Shown: positions 59,217-64,000 of the stretch, piece after piece | Layout: every line of letters begins with the position of its first letter | Numbering within the stretch: the first letter of the stretch is position 1 | Assembly (NCBI RefSeq): GCF_014764705.1 | Contig: NZ_JACXXG010000022.1 | Location: 1-64,000 of the forward strand | From: Stutzerimonas kunmingensis | GTDB taxonomy: Bacteria; Pseudomonadota; Gammaproteobacteria; Pseudomonadales; Pseudomonadaceae | DNA: 64,000 bases | Direction of reading: 5' to 3' | The notes under the pieces: generated by a model | What the model was told of the DNA's origin: nothing | Databases searched by the model: none | Seen by the model: only the letters and a program-made list of their open reading frames with translations | Program-made: the position numbers and the translations under genes

Positions 59217-60359
59217 TCAGTACAGCCCGTGGGGGTTGGCTTCGATGGTTTTCTGGGTGAGCCGGCCCCACATGCGCACGTAGCTCCACAGCGTGTAGCA
59301 GAGGATCAACGGCACGAAGATGCAGGCCACAACGAACATGATGCCCAGCGTCTTCTGACTTGAGACCGCATCCCAGATGGTCAAACTCGAGGCCGGATCG
59401 AGGCTCGACGGGAAGACGAAGGGAAACAGCGCAAAGCCCGCGGTACATATGCTGCCGACGATCATCAGACTGGTTCCGACGAAGCTCACCCCGCCGCTGT
59501 TGCGACTGGAACCGAGCAGCGCCAGCAACGCCCCGAGGATGCCCGCGGCCGGCGCGATCAAGGTGACCGGATAGAGGCCGTAGTTGGCCAACCAGCCGAC
59601 ATTGTCCTGGGCCACCTGCTTGTCCAGCAGCGGATTGAGCGCGGCGCCCGGATCGCTGACCGACAGCTGGCTGAAGCCCTGAATGCCCAGCGCCAGCCAG
59701 ACACCCGCCGCGACGAAGCCGAACAGGAACACCAGCACGCACAGGCGCGTGGCCTGCCGCGAGCGCTCAGCCAGCGCGCCGTCGGTGCGCAGCATCAGCC
59801 AGGCGCCACCGTGGGCGCTGAGCATGCTCAGGCTGACGATGCCGCAGAGCAGCGCGAACGGGTTGAGCAGCGCGAAGAACGAGCCCTGGTAGGTCGAGCG
59901 CATCAGCTCGTCCAGCTGGAACGGCAGGCCGAGGAACAGGTTGCCGAAGGCCACGCCGAACACCAGCGCCGGCACCGCGCCACCGACGAACAGCGCCCAG
60001 TCCCAGGCGCTGCGCCAGCGCTGGTCTTCCACCTTGCTGCGATAGTCGAAGCCCACCGGGCGGCAGAACAGTGCGAACAGGACCAGCAGCATCGCCCAGT
60101 ACAGGCCGGAAAATGCCACCGCATAGACCATCGGCCAGGCAGCGAACAGCGCACCACCGGCGGTGATGAACCACACCTGGTTGCCATCCCAGTGTGGCGC
60201 GATGGTGTTGATCGCCACGCGTCGCTCGTTGTCGGTCTTGCCGACGAAGGGCATCAGTGCCATGGCGCCCATGTCGAAGCCATCGGTCAGGGCGAAGCCA
60301 ATCAGCAACACGCCGATCAGCACCCACCAGATGAGCTTGAGCACTTCGTAATCGAACAT
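59217..60359 (-). CDS. cydB: Cytochrome bd ubiquinol oxidase subunit II
   Basis: A 380-aa polytopic subunit of the bd oxidase. It starts MFDYEVLKLIWWVLIGVLLI, has GFALTDGFDMGAMALMPFVG, IAPHWDGNQVWFITAGGALF and RPVGFDYRSKVEDQRW. It lies 12 nt after cydA, in the same operon. Length is near that of E. coli CydB. Confidence 0.96.
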   Translation of the reverse strand: MFDYEVLKLIWWVLIGVLLIGFALTDGFDMGAMALMPFVGKTDNERRVAINTIAPHWDGNQVWFITAGGALFAAWPMVYAVAFSGLYWAMLLVLFALFCRPVGFDYRSKVEDQRWRSAWDWALFVGGAVPALVFGVAFGNLFLGLPFQLDELMRSTYQGSFFALLNPFALLCGIVSLSMLSAHGGAWLMLRTDGALAERSRQATRLCVLVFLFGFVAAGVWLALGIQGFSQLSVSDPGAALNPLLDKQVAQDNVGWLANYGLYPVTLIAPAAGILGALLALLGSSRNSGGVSFVGTSLMIVGSICTAGFALFPFVFPSSLDPASSLTIWDAVSSQKTLGIMFVVACIFVPLILCYTLWSYVRMWGRLTQKTIEANPHGLY

Positions 60360-60371
60360 CTCGTATCTCCC

Positions 60372-61985
60372 TCAGACGCTGCCAGGTTGGGAAGACAGGC
60401 CGCTCGGCTGCGCCGACGCCACCCGTGCTTCACGTACGTCCCGTTCGAAGTGATAACGACTGGTGTGCAGACTGCTCGGCCCAAGCCGTGCGAAGCGGAT
60501 CATCAGGAACATCTCGATCACCAGCAGCAGGCTGTAGAAGGCCACCAGGGCGATCAGCGAGCCCCAGATATCGCCGGCCGCCAGCGTCGAGGTGGACAGA
60601 TGGGTCGGCAGTACCTCGGCGATCGACCATGGCTGACGACCATGCTCGGCGACGTACCAGCCGGTCTGCGCGGCGATCCACGGCAGCGGCAGGCTGAACA
60701 GTGCGAACTTGAGCAACCAGGGCTTTGTCTCGGCATTGCGCTTGATCGATGCCCAGCTCGCCAGGGCAAACAGCAGCAACATCAGGAAGCCGGCGGCGAC
60801 CATCACGCGGAAGGTCCAGAACAGGCTGAACACATTGGGGATAGTGTCCAGCGCGGCGAGCTTGATCTGCTCCTCGCTGGCATCGACCACATCGGCGGTG
60901 TACTTCTTCAGCAGCAGCCCGTAGCCCAAGTCCTGCTTGACCTCATTGAACGCGGCGATGGCTTCGGCCGACTTGTCGCCGCTACGCAGCACCTGCAGTC
61001 GCTCGTAGGCGAGCATGCCGTTGCGGATGCGCAGCTCATGCTCGGCGACCAGCTGCTTGATGCCCTTGACCTCCTCATCCAGCGAGCGCGTGGCGATCAG
61101 TCCCAGTGCGTAGGGGATCTTCACTTCGTAATCGGTGCGCATCTCCTGCTGATTGGGCAGGCCGAACAGGGTGAAGCCGGCCGGCGCCGGATGGGAGTCC
61201 CACTCGGCCTCGATGGCCGCCAGCTTGACCTTCTGCACGTCCCCAATCTCGTAGCCGGATTCGTCGCCAAGAATGATCACCGAGATCGTCGACGCTAGGC
61301 CGAACACCGCGGCGATGGCGAACGAACGGCGGGCAAAGCCCAGGTCGCGCTTCTTCAGTAGATAGAAGGAAGAAATCGCCAGCACGAAGATCGCCCCGGT
61401 GACATAACCCGCGGACACGGTGTGGACGAACTTGACCTGCGCCACCGGGTTGAACAGCAGCGCTCCGAAGTCCACCAGCTCCATGCGCATGGTCTCAAAG
61501 TTGAACTCAGAGCCGACCGGGTTCTGCATCCAGCCGTTGGCGATCAGGATCCAGAGCGCCGAGAGATTCGAGCCCAGCGCCACCAGCCAGGTTACGGCCA
61601 GGTGCTGCACCTTGGAGAGCCGGTCCCAGCCGAAGAAGAACAGGCCGATGAAGGTGGATTCGAGGAAGAACGCCATTAACCCCTCGATGGCCAGCGGCGC
61701 GCCGAAGATGTCGCCTACGTAGTGGCTGTAGTAGGCCCAGTTGGTACCGAACTGGAATTCCATGGTCAGTCCAGTGGTGACCCCCAGGGCGAAGTTGATG
61801 CCGAACAGCTTGCCCCAGAACTTGGTCATGTCCTGATAGACCTGCTTGCCGGTCATCACGTAGACCGATTCCATGATCGCCAGCAGGAACGCCAGCCCCA
61901 GGGTCAACGGCACGAAGAGAAAGTGATACATCGCCGTCATGGCGAACTGCAGGCGTGATAGATCGACAACGCTTTCCGAGATCAT
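60372..61985 (-). CDS. cydA: Cytochrome bd ubiquinol oxidase subunit I
   Basis: A 537-aa catalytic subunit, oxidising quinol and reducing O2 to water without pumping protons. Haem ligand His21 ([16 protein letters not shown]), the His in [14 protein letters not shown], and the GRQPW region ([20 protein letters not shown]) are present. A long Q-loop is seen ([20 protein letters not shown], then a stretch of about 100 residues up to [17 protein letters not shown]). That long loop marks the E. coli CydA type and not the short-loop cyanide-insensitive oxidase (CioA) of P. aeruginosa. Confidence 0.96.
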   Translation of the reverse strand: MISESVVDLSRLQFAMTAMYHFLFVPLTLGLAFLLAIMESVYVMTGKQVYQDMTKFWGKLFGINFALGVTTGLTMEFQFGTNWAYYSHYVGDIFGAPLAIEGLMAFFLESTFIGLFFFGWDRLSKVQHLAVTWLVALGSNLSALWILIANGWMQNPVGSEFNFETMRMELVDFGALLFNPVAQVKFVHTVSAGYVTGAIFVLAISSFYLLKKRDLGFARRSFAIAAVFGLASTISVIILGDESGYEIGDVQKVKLAAIEAEWDSHPAPAGFTLFGLPNQQEMRTDYEVKIPYALGLIATRSLDEEVKGIKQLVAEHELRIRNGMLAYERLQVLRSGDKSAEAIAAFNEVKQDLGYGLLLKKYTADVVDASEEQIKLAALDTIPNVFSLFWTFRVMVAAGFLMLLLFALASWASIKRNAETKPWLLKFALFSLPLPWIAAQTGWYVAEHGRQPWSIAEVLPTHLSTSTLAAGDIWGSLIALVAFYSLLLVIEMFLMIRFARLGPSSLHTSRYHFERDVREARVASAQPSGLSSQPGSV

Positions 61986-62161
61986 CTCGGCCCTCCCTCG
62001 GGGATCGAACCCCGCGAATCACGCAAATGGTCGGCAACGCGCACCGAACCGTTCTCGGGAATGCTGGGGGCATCGAACCAGACGTTTTTTATGATCATGA
62101 GGATCGCGACCTTGGCCAGCACTACCAGCACGACGTCTCGCCTGAGCGATGACTTGAACAT
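61982..62161 (-). CDS. cydP: Small cytochrome bd-associated protein CydP
   Basis: A 59-aa protein, one transmembrane span ([20 protein letters not shown]) after a basic start [16 protein letters not shown] lies 6 nt before the ATG. Its stop overlaps the cydA ATG (ATGA), so it is translationally coupled to cydA. CydP is the small-protein family encoded just before cydA in some bacteria; function uncertain. First gene of the operon. Confidence 0.8.
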   Translation of the reverse strand: MFKSSLRRDVVLVVLAKVAILMIIKNVWFDAPSIPENGSVRVADHLRDSRGSIPEGGPR

Positions 62162-62483
62162 GCCTACCTCCTTGCGTGACCGCCCGAGCGCCAGGCGCTC
62201 CGGCAGCATGTTGCGATTGAAGGCCCCCTTGGGGTGGGGGCCGACATCCGGGCGCGACGCCTGGACTCAATCGCGGTACCCCGAACCACCCGTGGAAGCT
62301 GCTCTGGTTCGAGGCAGGCAAAGTGTCCGGCGCCCCCCGCAAGCGGACAACTGCGACAGCCTGCCCCACCCACTCGCGGCAATCTGTGCCAGAGCGGCGC
62401 TGCGCTCCAAACAAGCAGTGACACCGGCGAGCGACGCCGGGTCAGGAGCGACGCGATCGCCACACTGCGGCGCCCTGTCGCAG
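62162..62483. other. Gene-free region upstream of cydP
   Basis: GC-rich. It holds a 7-bp inverted repeat ggccccc / gggggcc at 62222-62242, of unclear purpose. Long open frames on both strands have no ribosome site, no recognisable domain and arise from base composition. I looked for an Anr/FNR-type box (TTGAT-N4-ATCAA) and saw none. Confidence 0.5.
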
Positions 62484-63038
62484 TCATGGCACACGCAGCC
62501 AGCGGCGAAATCCGTTGCCGGCCGTGCTCGAGAGCGGGCTCCAGGCGAAGTCCCAGGGCGCCGGCGGCAGCTCCTCCGCCTCGGCGGCGAGCGGGCGGCC
62601 GCCCTGGCGCACCCGTGGCTTCCAGTCGAATACATGCTCGCTGCTGCCGCGCCAGCCGAGCACGATGCCGATTGCCGGGCTGTCGTCGCTGGCTACCCAA
62701 CGCGCCGCGGCGGCGAGCATCATCGCCTCGATATGCTCCGGCTCGATCAGCTCACGGTAGTCGGAGGCCAGCAACCAGCGGCAAACGCCGAGGTGGAAGG
62801 TCCAGTCCAGCGCCAGCTGGCAGCCGTAGGCCCAGGTCATGAACTGACGAAAGATCTCCAGCCCCTCTGGCGGATCAAGCTTGAGCAGCCGCGGGCAGAC
62901 ATCGAACAACGCATGCCAGTACGGCAGCAACTTGGCATCCAGATGCACGAAGCTGCGGGCGTTGCTGGGGTAGTCGGGAAAAGGCAGTCGATAGCTCACG
63001 CGGCTATCGGCGCGGGTGAATCGCTCCATCATGGTCAT
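62484..63038 (-). CDS. Conserved-looking hypothetical protein
   Basis: A 184-aa soluble protein that I do not recognise. It is rich in Trp, Leu and Ala and has no signal peptide or membrane span. The ATG at 63038 has AGGGGA upstream. Motifs to note: FPDYPSNARSFVHLDAKLLP and ASDYRELIEPEHIEAMMLAA. It precedes the cyd operon on the same strand, with about 320 nt between them. Function not assignable. Confidence 0.7.
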   Translation of the reverse strand: MTMMERFTRADSRVSYRLPFPDYPSNARSFVHLDAKLLPYWHALFDVCPRLLKLDPPEGLEIFRQFMTWAYGCQLALDWTFHLGVCRWLLASDYRELIEPEHIEAMMLAAAARWVASDDSPAIGIVLGWRGSSEHVFDWKPRVRQGGRPLAAEAEELPPAPWDFAWSPLSSTAGNGFRRWLRVP

Positions 63039-63144
63039 GGTGAAATCCCCTGAATTGACTGGGCCGTCGGAAGGCTCCGACAGGTAGCCGTCTCGTCCGC
63101 TGCTACCGGGCGGAAGGACGGCGAATCACGTCAATCAGGAAATC

Positions 63145-63513
63145 TCAGGGCGCGCGCGGATTCAGTGCCGGCCAGTGGTGGCGCGGGCCATGACGCTCAA
63201 TCAGTGGTAGCGGAGTCGCGCCTGTCGTGCGCCGCCCCAGCCAGGCCAAGGCGAACAGTGCGAAGATGGCGAGGAAAACCGAACTGCACAGCGGGCAGTC
63301 GAGGGCATGCTGCGACAGGTCATGTAAATCGGAGGGAAGCGCGCCGAGGCCTACGCCGCCATCATCGCCGGTGACGCAGAACGCGTCCTGCCCCATGGCC
63401 AGCCCGAAGCCCACATGGGTGGCGTGGTTCAGACTGCAGACAAATGCATTGAGCAGGATGCAGGTGAAGAGCACCCATACGATCTGCGCACGCTTGTCTT
63501 TGACGATGGTCAT
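63145..63513 (-). CDS. DUF2946 family membrane protein
   Basis: A 122-aa protein with N-terminal span (IVWVLFTCILLNAFVCSLNH) and a C-terminal span (SSVFLAIFALFALAWLG). Between them lies DCPLCSSVF, the Cys-x-x-Cys motif, with His residues nearby (DLHDLSQHALDCPLC), typical of DUF2946. Copper-related roles have been suggested for the family, mainly from gene context; not shown here. Confidence 0.8.
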   Translation of the reverse strand: MTIVKDKRAQIVWVLFTCILLNAFVCSLNHATHVGFGLAMGQDAFCVTGDDGGVGLGALPSDLHDLSQHALDCPLCSSVFLAIFALFALAWLGRRTTGATPLPLIERHGPRHHWPALNPRAP

Positions 63514-63571
63514 GTTTCGACTTTACACCGCACGCCTCTGGACGACCCTGCGCCAAACCGTCGCAGCGGCC

Positions 63572-64000
63572 TCAGTGGTTGACGGTGAACGCCAGCATCG
63601 CCGAGAGCTGACACAGCGGACGGCCACTCTCGCTCTGCCACTGATTGAACGCAGCCTGCACCGCAGCCTGGTCACGCTGGCTGCTGGGAACCTTATCGAC
63701 GATTTCCTGCGCCTTGAGCGCGGCTACTACGTCATTGCTGGGGACGAAGGTGTCCTTGCCGGCCATGCGCAACAGGCGCGGCGCCGACAATCCGCCGAGC
63801 TGGCTGCCGTGCCTGGTCAGATAGCGCCACAGGCCGACGATGTCGCCGCTCGGCCAATCGGCCAGCAGGTTGCCGAAGCCGCCCTTCTCTTTCGCCACAT
63901 CGAGCACGAACTGCGCGTTACGCGGCACGCTCTTGAGCTTGCCGAGATGGCGGATCAGCCGGGTGTCCTGCATCAATCGTTCGATGTGCTCACCGCCCAT
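63572..64000 (-). CDS. DNA-3-methyladenine-glycosylase-like protein (N-terminus cut off)
   Basis: The last 142 or so residues of a longer protein; the frame reaches the right edge of the window without a credible start (the Met at 64000 is internal-looking: MGGEHIERL). Features: DTRLIRHLGKLKSVPRNAQF, LWRYLTRHGSQLGGLSAPRL, LRMAGKDTFVPSNDVVAALK and CQLSAMLAFTVNH. These resemble the helical base-excision (TAG/HhH-GPD-like) proteins of Pseudomonas. Call is by resemblance only. Confidence 0.6.
   Translation of the reverse strand: MGGEHIERLMQDTRLIRHLGKLKSVPRNAQFVLDVAKEKGGFGNLLADWPSGDIVGLWRYLTRHGSQLGGLSAPRLLRMAGKDTFVPSNDVVAALKAQEIVDKVPSSQRDQAAVQAAFNQWQSESGRPLCQLSAMLAFTVNH

Noticed and set aside
59811..61298. 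495-aa plus-strand open frame
   Set aside because: Antisense to cydB and cydA, which have unambiguous conserved motifs.
62222..62242. ggccccc/gggggcc inverted repeat as a terminator
   Set aside because: No T run on either strand and about 240 nt from the nearest stop codon.
62061..63053. 330-aa plus-strand open frame near the cyd operon
   Set aside because: Overlaps the minus-strand 62484 gene and intergenic DNA, lacks a ribosome site and domain.

Overview
The window looks like chromosome from a Pseudomonadaceae bacterium, most likely of the Pseudomonas stutzeri (Stutzerimonas) group. This is an inference from high GC content, the flgBCDE / flgFGHIJKL / cheR-cheV-flgA-flgM-flgN-flgZ arrangement, an AmrZ homologue that closely resembles the Pseudomonas protein, the alaS-lysC-csrA-tRNA-Ser-tRNA-Arg block and a cob cluster in Pseudomonas order. 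No rRNA or species marker is present, so the species is not proven. Almost all of it is dense housekeeping sequence. The only mobile DNA is an IS21-family end at the left edge.

Region 1 (1-18.7 kb) is motility. A truncated IS21-type istA and its tandem terminal repeats sit left of a comEA-like gene. Then come flgL-K-J-I-H-G-F (RpoN promoter before flgF), flgE-D-C-B (RpoN promoter before flgB), cheR and cheV, all on the minus strand. On the plus strand are flgA, flgM (FliA promoter), flgN and the PilZ brake gene flgZ. A tRNA-Arg(CCT), an RpoN-type promoter serving two tiny exported or membrane proteins, and amrZ (with a candidate autoregulatory site) close the region.

Region 2 (18.9-34.4 kb) is general physiology: a sodium-pumping oxaloacetate decarboxylase operon (oadG-A-B), mgtE, tRNA-Arg(ACG) twice, tRNA-Ser(GCT), csrA, lysC, alaS, a threonine aldolase, a predicted M61-like metallopeptidase, ycgN, a Met-rich exported protein, ycgL and rnd.

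Region 3 (34.5-41.7 kb) has a sulfurtransferase, a FadL-type porin, a periplasmic glutathione-peroxidase-like protein, the molybdate transporter modABC, a RidA protein and a LysR regulator.

Region 4 (41.7-54.2 kb) is a unidirectional cobalamin block read from a cobalamin riboswitch: btuB, a BtuM-like membrane protein, cobO, cobB, bluB, a BtuF-like protein, cbiB, cobD, cobQ, cobU, cobT, cobC and cobS. It covers uptake, corrin amidation and adenylation, dimethylbenzimidazole synthesis, aminopropanol arm and nucleotide-loop assembly. The corrin-ring genes are not here. Many genes overlap by 4 nt, and a 73-bp palindromic element interrupts the block between cobB and cobO.

Region 5 (54.3-64 kb) has a metallophosphoesterase, the Na+/H+ antiporter nhaD, two NlpC/P60 paralogues, a sirtuin, and a complete E. 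coli-type cytochrome bd operon (cydP-cydA-cydB-cydX-ybgE). It ends with an unrecognised gene, a DUF2946 gene and a truncated DNA-glycosylase-like gene at the right edge.
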